Shown here: positions 8,590 to 17,791 of the stretch, one piece after another
Position numbering within the stretch: the first letter of the stretch is position 1
Layout: each line of letters starts with the position of its first letter
Source of the DNA: JBELMB01 sp042088665
GTDB lineage: Bacteria; Pseudomonadota; Alphaproteobacteria; Rhodobacterales; Rhodobacteraceae
Length of the DNA: 40,905 bases
NCBI GenBank assembly: GCA_042088665.1
Contig: JBELMB010000031.1
Location: forward strand, 1-40,905
Direction: 5' to 3'
Notes under the pieces: generated by a model
The model's database searches: none
The model's input: the letters and a program-made list of their open reading frames with translations, nothing else
Told to the model about the DNA's origin: nothing
Position numbers and translations under genes: made by a program

Positions 8590-9621
8590 ATGAAGCTTCT
8601 GGTCGTCTCGGGGTGCGCGCAAAAGGCCTATCTCGCCTACCTGCAAACCGCCTATCCCGATTGGGACATCCGCGCGGTGCTGTTTTCGCAGGCCCAGGCC
8701 TGGATCGACGAGGGCCACGCCGGTTTTCTGGAGTTTCTCGCCGATCTCGACGTGTTCTTCGGCATCACCGACCGGCCGCCGCTGGAAGGGCATGTGCCCA
8801 GCTCGGCCACACGCGTGGCGCTGCCCACCTTCAGTTTCTTCGGGCACCAGCCGGATGCGTTTTTCGTGAACAAGCTGGCCTCGCCGCTGGAACGCGGGCT
8901 GGCGCAGTCGCGCATCGGGGCCAGCGCCTGGCTGTCCGGGCTTGATCTCGAGGCGGCACAGAGACTGTTCTGCGAGGATCACTATGCCGAACTGGGCTAT
9001 TTCGAGGCGCGTAGCCTGTGGATCGGCAAGGTGCAGAACGTCTTTGGATCGCGGGGGCTCGACGTGATGCCGGTGCTGGAGCGCTGGATCGATGCGCCCG
9101 GTTTCATCTGCTACCCCGCGCATCCCAGGGTCGCCTTCTTCTTTGACCTCGCGCGCCACGCCATGGAAGCCGCGGGCTACGCCGCCGAAGCGCCCCAGGC
9201 CGATGTCGAGGCCGCCCGCGCCGGGCTGCACGACTATCTCCATGACGGGGTGCACTGGCCGATCTACCCCGAGATCGCCGCCTTTCACGGCATTGCTGCC
9301 GATCCGGTGGATTGGCGATCCTCTGCGGCGGTTGGACAGGGGGAGCATTTCGGTCTGCCCGAGATGCTGCGCCGGTCCTACGCCATTTATGACAGCACCC
9401 CCGGCGCCCGCGCGGCGCTGCTGGCAAAGCTGGGCAGCCTGGGCGAAGTGGCCCGCGCCGCTGGCCGCCACCAGCCCCCCCGGGGGGACGATCTGAGCAA
9501 TGACCGGGCCAGTATCCGGGCCAGTAATCAGGCCAGTAATCAGGCCAGTAATCAGGCCAATGACCGCGCCAATGACCGGGCCAGCGAGCAGGACCCGCCC
9601 CGCGCGGTCGGCAACTTCTAG
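8590..9621 (+). CDS. WcbI-like polysaccharide biosynthesis protein
   Basis: 343 residues. The N-terminus MKLLVVSGCAQKAYLAYLQ, the later GITDRPP and SFFGHQPDAFFV, and the CYPAHPRVAFFFDLARH block near residue 175 resemble WcbI, a capsule-locus protein that binds CoA and is thought to be an acetyltransferase. I assign this from motif shape only. The tail (residues ~304-335) is an eight-copy four-residue repeat (NDRA, SIRA, SNQA and similar) encoded by 12-bp tandem repeats at 9499-9594; it is hydrophilic and probably disordered. GAGGGGG lies upstream of the ATG. It follows the GSCFA gene by 12 bases, so the two are almost certainly co-transcribed and may act together. Confidence 0.65.
   Translation: MKLLVVSGCAQKAYLAYLQTAYPDWDIRAVLFSQAQAWIDEGHAGFLEFLADLDVFFGITDRPPLEGHVPSSATRVALPTFSFFGHQPDAFFVNKLASPLERGLAQSRIGASAWLSGLDLEAAQRLFCEDHYAELGYFEARSLWIGKVQNVFGSRGLDVMPVLERWIDAPGFICYPAHPRVAFFFDLARHAMEAAGYAAEAPQADVEAARAGLHDYLHDGVHWPIYPEIAAFHGIAADPVDWRSSAAVGQGEHFGLPEMLRRSYAIYDSTPGARAALLAKLGSLGEVARAAGRHQPPRGDDLSNDRASIRASNQASNQASNQANDRANDRASEQDPPRAVGNF
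9499..9594. repeat. 12-bp in-frame tandem repeat, 8 copies
   Basis: Eight consecutive 12-bp units such as AGTAATCAGGCC and AATGACCGGGCC, the three central copies identical. Each adds four residues to the C-terminus of the WcbI-like protein without shifting the frame. Confidence 0.9.
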
Positions 9622-9690
9622 ACCAATGCACCAAACCACGCCCGGGCACCGGGCGCCCGACAGGGATCGGAACAGGGACCAAGGACCGCC

Positions 9691-12600
9691 ATGAACAAAC
9701 TGATGTCACCCGCTGAACTGATCTTCGAGACGGCGCAGGGCCTGCTGCAGGGCGAGGGGCCAGAAGGCCAGCCGCCCGCGCGCCCCGCCTTTTCCAGCGC
9801 GGAAGGGCCCGGGCCCACACCGCTTTGCCGGATTGCCGCGCCGGAGCATTACACAGAGACCTACAGCGACGTCTCCCGCGCGCAGCGCCTGGCGATCCTG
9901 CAGGATCCGGACCTGCACTACACGCTTTATGGCCGCGCCCAGGGCCGCCGCCACCTGCCGCAGATCACCGATCGGATCAAGCGCGTCGTGATGATCTCTC
10001 CGAGCCATCTCAAGCAATGCGGGATCGGCGAATATGGCCGCTACCTTGCAGGAGAACTGGCCAAACAGGTGACGCGGGTCGAAGTGGTGCGCACCTCCTC
10101 CGCGGCGCTGGCGCTTGGGCCGGAAATGCTGGCAGGGGCGCTGGTTCTCGTCAATCACGGCCCCGGTCTTTATGACGGGTTGAACCCGCGGCTGAGCCAG
10201 GGCGAAAGCACCACGCAGCTGTTGCAGAACCTCGATCTGATGACCCGCGAGATGGGCGCGGTGCCGCTGATCATCCACCATTCGCTGCTCGACAGTGACC
10301 ATGACCTGCTGTTTTCGCGCCAGAGCCAGATCATGGCCTCCGACATTCCGTCGCTGACCTTCATCAGCTCTGCGGGGCGGCATTTCTTCATTCCGCATCT
10401 GGAGCTGGGGGTCTCGCCAGTGCCGGTGCCCGAAGACCCCTATGACAATGACCGCGACATGCGGCCCGAGGTGGTCGGCTTCTTCGGGTTCTTCCAGTAC
10501 GGGGGCAAGGATTTCGACAGTCTCTTTCACCTCGTGCGGGAACTGAAGGGCAGGCTGGTCGGCTCTGTCGCCACGTCGAATGCCGATGAACTGCGCCGGT
10601 TCGAAGAGACGCTGGAGGATCTCGACCTGCCGCATGACTTCGGCTCTGGCTGGGTCAAGGACACCGAACTGCTGGAACGGCTCAAGGAGGCGGATTACTT
10701 CTACCTGCCGCAGAACGACTACGACCACTGGAACAACTCCGCCACGGCGCGCTTTGTGACCAATCTCGACCGACCGCTGTTCCTGCCGCCGCATCATCCG
10801 TTCCTCGACATGGCGGATGGCGCGATCTTTGCCTCCCGGGAGGATCTGCCACGCATCACGGCCCATATCCGCGAGGCGGGCCATTACGATATGGCGGTGC
10901 GCCGGGTGCGCGCCTTCCGGGCACGGGCCGCCATGGCGCATACCGCCACGACCCTGCGCACCGGGCTGGTCGCGCGGCTGAGCGCGGTTGGCGAGGATCT
11001 TCTGGAAAGCCCCGCCGCCTGTTCGGCGGAGCGCTGCGCGGAATTGCCCGCCCAGGCGCAGGGGCCCTTTGCCACGGCCCTCGGCGCCGATCCGGCCGCG
11101 CCCGGGCGCTTTCCCGCGCTCTACCGCGCGCCCGCGCCGCGGCAGTTCTGGCGCAAGCACTATGAGCTTGGCGACCTCGTCTTTGGCACCTTGCTGGAGA
11201 CGTTGCATGCCACCTACCTCGCCCTGACCAAGCGCCAGATCCGCTTTCCCGAGCTGATGCGCCTGTTGGGCGCAGAGATGGAGCCCGGCGGGCCAACCTC
11301 TGGCGTGCTGCCCCAGTGGCCACTGGCCGAGACCGTGCGCGCCGCCATCCTGCAGGCCTTCGAGGACAAGGGCGGGCCCTTTCACGACCCGCAGATCGTG
11401 CTGCTGGACAAGGGCACTGCAGTGGACTGGCAAGCGGCGATCACGCCGGCGGCGATCACCGGCTTCCTGTCGGACAAGCGTCAGCGCCAGGAGCGGATCC
11501 GCGCCCGTCTGGCGCAGGCCAAGATGGGGGCCAAGATGGGGGCCAAGATGGGAGCCAGAAGTCAGAACAGCGGTCAGGATGGCATGCCGCAGCCGGAGAT
11601 CACCAACCTGGCAGAGCTGTTGCTGATCCCGGCAGAGGCGCTGGCCCACCGCGCGGCCCCCTTTGATCTGGGCGCGCTCGACCTTGCAGAGGTGCAGGCC
11701 GCCCGCCAGCCCGCCGAACGGCTGGACCGGCTGGTGGCACAGGCCAATGCCGCCGGGCTCCGATTGGGCGATCACCTTGTCTTTGATCACCTTGTTCCGC
11801 CAGAAGTGGCGCCGCAGGTCCATCACTACGTGCTGGAGGACTTCCTCTACTATCAGGGCGACATGTTCCTGATGAACGCCATCCGCCGGATCGACAAGCG
11901 CGATCCCTTGCCGCTGGAGATGGTGGTGCTGACCGCGATGCTGGACAAGCTGGGCAAACAGGCGGTGCTGACCCACCTGCTGGCCCGGGCCGAGGGGCGT
12001 GTGACCATGGCCCCCTGCGACAGCACCCGCGATCTGAATGCCGAAAGCGCCGCCATCCAGCGCTTCATGGAGGCGGCGCGCGATCCGCTTTTCGGGCTGA
12101 TCGAGGCGCGCAACACCTACGAAGTGGCCAAGCGCCACAACGCCCGCTGGTGGTTGCAGAACAAGCGCGATTGCGACCAGCTCTGGGGCGAGAGCGGGGG
12201 GCAGCTGGGGCTCCTGACCCTGCTCTATGCCTGCCTGAGTGACACCGCGTCAGAGCGCGCCGATCCGCTGCAACGCTTTGCCAACCCGGTTTGGCAGATC
12301 GACCGGCAGGGTCACTTCCAGGCCAAAATGATGGAGGGGTCGGCAGCACTGGCGCTGTCCCCGGGGGAGCGGCTGGTGGTGAACTCCGGTCAGGCCAGTT
12401 CCCTGAAACGGGCGGCGAGCGGCTTTCATCCTCCCGAAGAGCTGGGCACCTGGAGCAACGGACCGGAATGCCGGATCCTGCTGCGGCTGGACCGGGATCT
12501 GCCCGCAGGGAGCCAGCTGATCTGCGAACTGGGCGTCGTCGGTTCTGGCACCCTCTCGGGACCGCGCCAACTGGGGCTGAGCCTGGTGCCTACCACTCCC

Positions 12601-12888
12601 TCTGCCATGCCGCTGCTCGAAGAGAGCACGCCCGCGCCGCTGGGCGACCGGGAGGTGCAGATCGAGGCCGACCAGCTCACGCCTTTTGCCCTGTCCCTGG
12701 CCGGGGGGGCCACCGCGGGGCTCTATGTGCTGCATCTGGCCATCTCGGAGGCGATCACCCCGGCGGAGGTCGGGCTCTCGGACGATCCGCGCACCCTGGG
12801 CGTGCTGCTGCGGGCCCTTGTCGTGCAGGAGGCCCCCCCGCCCGAAACGGACAGCATGGCCCCGCTTCTGGAACCGGCGGAGGGTTGA
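9691..12888 (+). CDS. 1065-residue glycosyltransferase-like composite protein
   Basis: Unusually large. Residues ~50-88 hold a helical leader ending in HYTLYGRAQGRRHLP, of the HYxxYGxxEGR type found in front of many glycan enzymes. From ~91 (IKRVVMISPSHLKQCGIGEYGRYL) to ~410 the pattern fits a GT-B glycosyltransferase: a GIGEY glycine loop, then GFFGFFQYGGKDF and DYFYLPQNDYDHWNNSATARF late in the domain. Residues 611-622 are KMGA three times, from a 12-bp repeat. Beyond ~640 is a long helical region, then from ~865 a beta-rich module with GFHPPEELGTWSNGPE, resembling carbohydrate-associated modules with a PE-x-G-x-WS-x-G signature. I cannot name a family for the whole. AAGGA precedes the ATG; the sulfotransferase start follows three bases after the stop. 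Confidence 0.65.
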   Translation: MNKLMSPAELIFETAQGLLQGEGPEGQPPARPAFSSAEGPGPTPLCRIAAPEHYTETYSDVSRAQRLAILQDPDLHYTLYGRAQGRRHLPQITDRIKRVVMISPSHLKQCGIGEYGRYLAGELAKQVTRVEVVRTSSAALALGPEMLAGALVLVNHGPGLYDGLNPRLSQGESTTQLLQNLDLMTREMGAVPLIIHHSLLDSDHDLLFSRQSQIMASDIPSLTFISSAGRHFFIPHLELGVSPVPVPEDPYDNDRDMRPEVVGFFGFFQYGGKDFDSLFHLVRELKGRLVGSVATSNADELRRFEETLEDLDLPHDFGSGWVKDTELLERLKEADYFYLPQNDYDHWNNSATARFVTNLDRPLFLPPHHPFLDMADGAIFASREDLPRITAHIREAGHYDMAVRRVRAFRARAAMAHTATTLRTGLVARLSAVGEDLLESPAACSAERCAELPAQAQGPFATALGADPAAPGRFPALYRAPAPRQFWRKHYELGDLVFGTLLETLHATYLALTKRQIRFPELMRLLGAEMEPGGPTSGVLPQWPLAETVRAAILQAFEDKGGPFHDPQIVLLDKGTAVDWQAAITPAAITGFLSDKRQRQERIRARLAQAKMGAKMGAKMGARSQNSGQDGMPQPEITNLAELLLIPAEALAHRAAPFDLGALDLAEVQAARQPAERLDRLVAQANAAGLRLGDHLVFDHLVPPEVAPQVHHYVLEDFLYYQGDMFLMNAIRRIDKRDPLPLEMVVLTAMLDKLGKQAVLTHLLARAEGRVTMAPCDSTRDLNAESAAIQRFMEAARDPLFGLIEARNTYEVAKRHNARWWLQNKRDCDQLWGESGGQLGLLTLLYACLSDTASERADPLQRFANPVWQIDRQGHFQAKMMEGSAALALSPGERLVVNSGQASSLKRAASGFHPPEELGTWSNGPECRILLRLDRDLPAGSQLICELGVVGSGTLSGPRQLGLSLVPTTPSAMPLLEESTPAPLGDREVQIEADQLTPFALSLAGGATAGLYVLHLAISEAITPAEVGLSDDPRTLGVLLRALVVQEAPPPETDSMAPLLEPAEG
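11521..11556. repeat. 12-bp in-frame tandem repeat, 3 copies
   Basis: AAGATGGGGGCC occurs at 11521 and 11533, with AAGATGGGAGCC at 11545, giving KMGA three times in the 1065-residue protein, between its N-terminal and C-terminal halves. Confidence 0.9.
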
Positions 12889-12891
12889 GCG

Positions 12892-14241
12892 ATGCCCAAA
12901 CGTTTCCTGATCGTGGTCGGGCTGCCAAAATCCGGCACGACCTTCCTTTATGCGCAGGCCTCCCGGCAGGCGCAGGCCTTTGCCATGCCCTGGGGCAACA
13001 AGGAGGTGGATTACTTTCGCCGGGGGCAGGATCTGGACACCTATACCGCGCTCTTTGACGGGGGCGAGGCGGGTGACCGGGTCTATTTCGACGCCTCGCC
13101 GCTGTATATCGATGATCTCGACGCCAGCCTGTCCCGGATGAAGGCCGCGCTGGCGGGGCATGAGGTGCGCATCGTCGTCTGCCTGCGCGATCCGATGGAA
13201 CGCGCCTTTTCGCATTACCTGCACGACGTGGCCCAGAACCAGAAGATCACCGGCCACAGCGATTACAGCTTCTGGTCGCCCACGGTCATGGCAAAGTACC
13301 TCTTTCCCATGGCCCCCCGGATCGCCCGCCTGCAGGAGGCGTTTGGCGCTGAAAACGTCCTTGGCTTTGCCTTTGGCACGGATCTGAGCGGGTTCGAGGC
13401 CCGGCTGCGCGATTTCGCCGGCCTGCCGGAGGACTGGTCCCTGGATCTGAGCAGCAATCCCGCCCCCGGTTTCACCTCGCCGCAGAGCTTTTACAATGCC
13501 TCTGCCGACACCGAGGTGGCGTTGAAGGGCACGCTCTACCGGCTGCCCGCGGGGCATCTGCTGGTGGTGAACCGGGGGTTCTCGATCTACCGGCGCGATA
13601 TTCACCGTCCGCTGGCGGAACAGATCGTGCTGCGCCAGGCCTCGCTGACCCGGCAGTTCGACACCGGCATGCTGAGCGACGCCACCCGCACCCGGATCTA
13701 CGAGGACATGGCCGAAGCGGCACAAAAACTGGGGCTGGGACTGCATCTGGATGCCGGTGCCCGCGTGCTGCATTCCAAGATGTCGGATGATCTGCCCGAC
13801 CCGCTGCTGCGGCAGCTCCGGCCGATCTGCAAACTGGAAACCGCCGTGCGGCAGATGTTCGATGTCGGGGTGCAGCCCAGCTCCAGCACGATCGTTCAGA
13901 TGCCCCATGCCGGTCTGTCGCTGGCGCGCGACATGGCGCGGTTGACGCTGGCCCAACAGCGTGACCCGGCAGAGGCCACCGCGCCGCACGACCTCTTGCG
14001 TCACATCGTGCACACCTACGGGCCGATCCCCAACTACATCGAGGGGCTGATGAACTGGGAAGTGGCGCGGGGCAACTACGACAACGCTCTGGCGCTGTTT
14101 GACAGCTACGGGGGGGCAAAGGCGCTGCTGTGGCCTATGGATCTGGCGCATTTCCTGCGTGCCCGGCAGATCACCCTGCCGCCCGCCGTCGCCGCCCAGT
14201 TCGAGGCCGCGGGCGTGCGCATCCGGCTGCCGGGGGGATAG
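12892..14241 (+). CDS. Sulfotransferase
   Basis: 449 residues. The PAPS 5'-phosphosulfate loop GLPKSGTTF is at residues 10-18 and the 3'-phosphate motif LRDPMERAFSHYL at ~98-110, as in classical Sulfotransfer_1 enzymes. The catalytic core takes the first ~290 residues; the remaining ~150 (including PNYIEGLMNWEVARGNYDNALALF) look like helical repeats and may be a protein-contact extension. GGAGGG overlaps the end of the preceding gene, which stops three bases upstream, so translation is coupled. The close tie to the composite glycosyltransferase-like gene suggests the two act on the same glycan. The second sulfotransferase, at 2654-3718, is of a different subtype. Confidence 0.88.
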   Translation: MPKRFLIVVGLPKSGTTFLYAQASRQAQAFAMPWGNKEVDYFRRGQDLDTYTALFDGGEAGDRVYFDASPLYIDDLDASLSRMKAALAGHEVRIVVCLRDPMERAFSHYLHDVAQNQKITGHSDYSFWSPTVMAKYLFPMAPRIARLQEAFGAENVLGFAFGTDLSGFEARLRDFAGLPEDWSLDLSSNPAPGFTSPQSFYNASADTEVALKGTLYRLPAGHLLVVNRGFSIYRRDIHRPLAEQIVLRQASLTRQFDTGMLSDATRTRIYEDMAEAAQKLGLGLHLDAGARVLHSKMSDDLPDPLLRQLRPICKLETAVRQMFDVGVQPSSSTIVQMPHAGLSLARDMARLTLAQQRDPAEATAPHDLLRHIVHTYGPIPNYIEGLMNWEVARGNYDNALALFDSYGGAKALLWPMDLAHFLRARQITLPPAVAAQFEAAGVRIRLPGG

Positions 14242-14561
14242 ACCCTTGCCCGGCTTGCCCAATCCGACCCGCGGCGCGGCCCTTGGCATGTTCCAAAGCC
14301 CGCCGGGGCGCTGAGCACCGCGCTGACCCGGATCCGGGACGGGCAGGGGGGCCGCAGCACCATGGACACCCATCCCATGTCTGTTCACCCTCAGTCATTT
14401 TTGAGGACAGAGTGACATTCCTGAATTGCTCACGGGTGACATTTTAGCTTTGCGGCTACAGTCGCGACACTGTTCGATGGCCAATAGGGGTCATTCTGTA
14501 AATTTCAGGTCTGCCTAAAACGGTCGTTTTAGCCAGTGACAGAAACGTACGAGTTTTGGCA
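14242..14561. other. Intergenic junction into the AT-richer island
   Basis: No gene is supported here. Base composition changes within this stretch from GC-rich to AT-richer. A palindrome CTAAAACG-GT-CGTTTTAG lies at 14515-14532, about 30 bases past the stop of the leftward FRG gene, and could act as its terminator, although no T-run follows. The piece around 14410-14460 (TGACATT twice, 31 bases apart) and a GGGG-led stretch at 14487 look like mobile-element end sequence but I could not find a matching end at the other side. Confidence 0.45.
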
Positions 14562-15503
14562 CTATTGACGGCGTGTGATCTCAAACACTCCATCACCAAT
14601 GTGATAGCGCACTTGTGGAAGGTTAGGGAAGCTTTCTAAATCACGCTTTACATGTTCGATGAACTCAAGAAAGGGATCATCTTGTTCGGAAGGGTATAGG
14701 AATTGCGGTGGCACCTTGGGAAAATATTGGCTGTGCCAGAACTTCCGTGGATCAAAACGAAACTTAGATATTAACCGGTGACCGAAATCGGTCTCTCCAT
14801 AGGCGTAATTCTTTTTCTGTTCAAAACTGTCGATCTCGGGGTACTCGCCAAGAAGGTAACCTTCCTGAACATGTGGTCGCATGGCGGAAGGCGGGCAAAC
14901 GCTTGACAAGCGAATGACTTGAACACCTGCATCCGCGCTAGAAGTTACTGCGGAACTAACATTCGGAACTGCCAAGACAAACAAATATGCCTCGTCCTTC
15001 GCATCAACACTGGCGAATGAAGCCGCAACCCGCACAGAGGTTGTGACATCTAGTAGGGGGGTCTCGACAACACCATAGTGTTGAAGGATTGCCCAACGTA
15101 TAATTCGATATCGTGAGATACGTTCCTTTGGGTCATTCACGAGGCATGCACGCGAGTTCCCAACTAGCGCCTTTTCCGCGAAGCGAAGTCTCTCAAAACG
15201 ATTTTTCAGTACGTTGTTACCAGGGTACTCCCCATCCTGACTTCTGAAAATCCCGGGCTTGAGGAAGCTGTGACCTCGCCGATGTTTGTAGTCCCTGCTC
15301 TGTCCTCTCAACATGAGCACAAAATCTGGATTTAGATAATGTAACTCGGCCAGCTTCGACAAAAGGTCCCGAAAAGAAGAAACGAAATGTCCTTTTCCAC
15401 TCCAGATTTCGTTTTGAGACTGTACCGCATCCGCTCTCTCTTGATCATCTTTGTAGTAAGCGACCAAAGAGCTTTTACCCAATTGCTCCAAGCTGACCCC
15501 CAT
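14562..15503 (-). CDS. FRG domain protein
   Basis: 313 residues. The FRG domain is named for its F-R-G pattern; here LMLRGQSRDYKH (near residue 65), IFRSQDGEY, then WAILQHYGVVETPLLDVTTSVRVAASFAS (about residues 138-166) are the characteristic blocks. The function of FRG proteins is not known; they are scattered through mobile and defence-associated regions. Codon use and base composition are clearly AT-richer than the flanking polysaccharide genes, so it was probably acquired separately. It is transcribed divergently from the resolvase, with a 209-bp gap. The ATG at 15503 has only a weak ribosome-binding site. Confidence 0.82.
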   Translation of the reverse strand: MGVSLEQLGKSSLVAYYKDDQERADAVQSQNEIWSGKGHFVSSFRDLLSKLAELHYLNPDFVLMLRGQSRDYKHRRGHSFLKPGIFRSQDGEYPGNNVLKNRFERLRFAEKALVGNSRACLVNDPKERISRYRIIRWAILQHYGVVETPLLDVTTSVRVAASFASVDAKDEAYLFVLAVPNVSSAVTSSADAGVQVIRLSSVCPPSAMRPHVQEGYLLGEYPEIDSFEQKKNYAYGETDFGHRLISKFRFDPRKFWHSQYFPKVPPQFLYPSEQDDPFLEFIEHVKRDLESFPNLPQVRYHIGDGVFEITRRQ

Positions 15504-15620
15504 TCAGTTGTTTCAGCAGAACCATATCTGAAATCCAAGATTAGCCAACTACTAGAGGTACCATCCCCCGAGTGCTGCCAAAAACCCCTTGCCACAACAT
15601 ATGGGTCAAAAACGGTCCCT

Positions 15621-15706
15621 TGCGCAACACGTATCCCACCCCGCCGAAACCTGTTGCGTATATGTGTTGCGAAATAACTTGATTGGGCAACAGTAAACTG
15701 CAACAC
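15621..15706. promoter_or_regulatory. Possible resolvase site (res) and promoter
   Basis: Just upstream of the resolvase, the core GCAAC or its complement GTTGC occurs five times in 85 bases: cgcaac at 15623, gttgcg at 15653 and 15666, gcaac at 15687 and 15700, in both orientations. Serine resolvases commonly bind inverted half-sites in front of their own gene. The spacing does not match a known res site that I can recall, so this is a suggestion. Confidence 0.35.
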
Positions 15707-15712
15707 TATACC

Positions 15713-16282
15713 ATGAACTTTGGCTACGCACGTGTCAGCACAGACGACCAGGCCACCGAGGCGCAACTGGACGCGCTTCAGGCAGCGGGGTGTGAGCGCG
15801 TTTTCCAAGAACATGCCTCCGGGGGGCGTTGGGACCGCCCAGAGCTGCACCGCATGCTTGACCAACTGCGCAAAGACGATGTGGTTGTGGTCTGGAAGCT
15901 GGATCGGCTGTCGCGGTCTCTGAAAGATCTCCTCAGCATCATGGAAAAGATTGACGCGGCGCAGGCCGGGTTTCGATCCCTGACAGAAGCCATCGACACA
16001 ACCACGCCCGCAGGCCGCATGATGATGCAGATGGTCGGCGTGTTCGCAGAGTTTGAGCGCGAGATGATCCGCGAGCGCACCCGCGCCGGATTGGAACGCG
16101 CCCGCAAGAAAGGCCGTCACCCGGGCCGCAAGCCAAAACTCTCAGAGGCTCAGCGTCGTGAAATTCGCGATCTTGTCTTGTCTGGCAAGCACACAGAAGC
16201 CGAGGCCGCGCGGCTCTTTGGCGTGCATCGCTCCACCGTCAGCCGGGTCATGCGGGAAGAGGTCCGCACTGTCTCAGCTTGA
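15713..16282 (+). CDS. Serine recombinase (resolvase/invertase family)
   Basis: 189 residues. MNFGYARVSTDDQ carries the catalytic serine (Ser9) in the standard GYxRVST context; VVVWKLDRLSRSLKDL and the FAEFEREMIRERTRAGLERAR E-helix follow, then a C-terminal helix-turn-helix (KLSEAQRREIRDLV ... EAARLFGVHRSTVSRVMRE). Length and layout fit Tn3-type TnpR resolvases and Pin-type invertases. I start at ATG 15713, since an upstream TTG adds ten residues absent from the family. No transposase gene accompanies it, so it may be a stranded transposon gene or may resolve plasmid dimers. Confidence 0.92.
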   Translation: MNFGYARVSTDDQATEAQLDALQAAGCERVFQEHASGGRWDRPELHRMLDQLRKDDVVVVWKLDRLSRSLKDLLSIMEKIDAAQAGFRSLTEAIDTTTPAGRMMMQMVGVFAEFEREMIRERTRAGLERARKKGRHPGRKPKLSEAQRREIRDLVLSGKHTEAEAARLFGVHRSTVSRVMREEVRTVSA

Positions 16283-16493
16283 ACTCTTCCCCGACCCTTG
16301 AACGCGTTCATTGATTGTGCTCCGCTGTCGTTGACCGCGGGGGTCGCTGTCGCGGACGCGGTTTGCAACAGAGCCGCCAGAAGACGGGCTTGCTGCCAAG
16401 GGATCGCGCAACCGTGCCCGCAGTTTGCGACAGCCCCTTTTGAGTTCGGAATAGAGAGGCCAAATTCAAGAGAGTCACAGGATTGGAGACCAG

Positions 16494-17726
16494 ATGTTCC
16501 GCTTTATTTTTGCCGCATCCATTTTGATTTTTCCTCACATATCTGAAGCGCAAGAATTGCTGCTCTTTGACAGGGAGTCATTTGGAAAAACAGTCCTGCC
16601 AAATCAAAATCAATCCATGCTGGGGGGCAATTCGTTTCTTGAAGCCAATATTGGCAGCTACAACAACGAATTTATCGCGAATTATTCACCGAGCTCGTTT
16701 TTTGCGCTGGCTGGTCAGGCTGTTGGCCGGTTGGACATACTTACTGATCTGGGGCACGCACCCTGTACTGCGTTCTTGATTGACAACAATCGAATTCTTA
16801 CCAACCACCACTGCATTCCAGGAATACTGGATCATCCTGACATGAAGTCCAAAGGAGCAAAGTCGATACTCTCAGCTCAACTGCAACTCGGCTATACAGT
16901 TGATGGCGTCGAAGAAGGTAGCAAGAGCTTTCGTGTTGATATCATTCCTTTGGAAACAAACGAAGATCTGGACTATACAGTGCTTCAGGTCATCGGGGAC
17001 GCCAATACGGAATTTGGCGCTTTGCAGCTAGGTGATGCAACCATCGTCGATCATACGCCGCTTTTGATTATCGGACATCCAATGGGCGAAGCACAGCGCA
17101 TAAGCCGTGAAAAATGCAAAGCAGCCACCCCCGCCATCGCAGATAATCGACTACGCCACACCTGCGACACTCTTCCCGGCAACTCGGGTTCGCCTGTTCT
17201 CGATGCGGACCTTAAACAAGTGGTTGCCTTGCATCATGCGGGATCACGTGCGGGAGACGTGAATTTCGCAGTGCCCATGGTCGACATCCTGGAGGCCAGC
17301 ACAATCCTGAAGTCGCCAAGCTCTGAAGTTGGCCCAAACCCTACCCCCGCTGCCCCGACTGGCGATACGAATTGCGTTGGCTTCACGGAATCGTTGGTTT
17401 CCAAGGAAATTCAAGGGGAAGTGGTTCAAATGGGAGGGCTGTCCAAAGCAGCTCTGATTGACAAGAGAATTACAATATGCCCCGTTGAAGGCGGGTTGGT
17501 CATCGAAGGTCCCGAGAATACGGTTGCGTATTCATGTGCGCAGATCACCAATTTAGACGATGGTGGTGTTGGGCACGGTTGGAAGGAAGACGATGGTTCA
17601 TACTCCCAGATCTGGCTCGTAGCAGAAAATTCATCCGACTGGACAATAGAGTTTGGATACTATGAACGGGATGTCAACGATCCCGTATTCTGGGTTGTTA
17701 CTCCCTGGAACAACTGTAGCCCCTGA
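16494..17726 (+). CDS. Secreted trypsin-like serine protease
   Basis: 410 residues. The first ~19 residues form a Sec signal peptide (hydrophobic core IFAASILIF, cleavage near SEA-QE). The S1/V8-like catalytic triad is readable: His106 in NHHC, Asp160 in NEDLDYTVL, Ser231 in LPGNSGSPV. Cysteines 91/107 and 208/224 are placed to form disulfides, fitting a periplasmic or external location. After residue ~265 a separate ~145-residue domain of unknown type follows a Pro/Thr linker. GGAGA precedes the ATG. The gene is AT-richer than the polysaccharide genes and belongs to the same foreign island as the FRG gene and resolvase. Confidence 0.88.
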   Translation: MFRFIFAASILIFPHISEAQELLLFDRESFGKTVLPNQNQSMLGGNSFLEANIGSYNNEFIANYSPSSFFALAGQAVGRLDILTDLGHAPCTAFLIDNNRILTNHHCIPGILDHPDMKSKGAKSILSAQLQLGYTVDGVEEGSKSFRVDIIPLETNEDLDYTVLQVIGDANTEFGALQLGDATIVDHTPLLIIGHPMGEAQRISREKCKAATPAIADNRLRHTCDTLPGNSGSPVLDADLKQVVALHHAGSRAGDVNFAVPMVDILEASTILKSPSSEVGPNPTPAAPTGDTNCVGFTESLVSKEIQGEVVQMGGLSKAALIDKRITICPVEGGLVIEGPENTVAYSCAQITNLDDGGVGHGWKEDDGSYSQIWLVAENSSDWTIEFGYYERDVNDPVFWVVTPWNNCSP

Positions 17727-17791
17727 GCCGAGGCACGGCCAAAAGAAGACGGTCATGATCCCTCATGGACCCTCACTGCGTCATGCGCTGT

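Noticed and set aside
7453..9639. 728-codon minus-strand open frame
   Set aside because: Antisense to the GSCFA and WcbI-like genes; no motifs and no ribosome-binding site.
14487..14525. GGGG-led sequence resembling a Tn3-family terminal repeat near the resolvase island
   Set aside because: I could not find a matching inverted copy near 16283-16493 or 17727-17990, nor a transposase gene, so a transposon boundary is not supported.
16298..16493. Short open frames between the resolvase and the protease
   Set aside because: They are unlike any known protein, lack ribosome-binding sites, and the region is better seen as non-coding upstream sequence of the protease.
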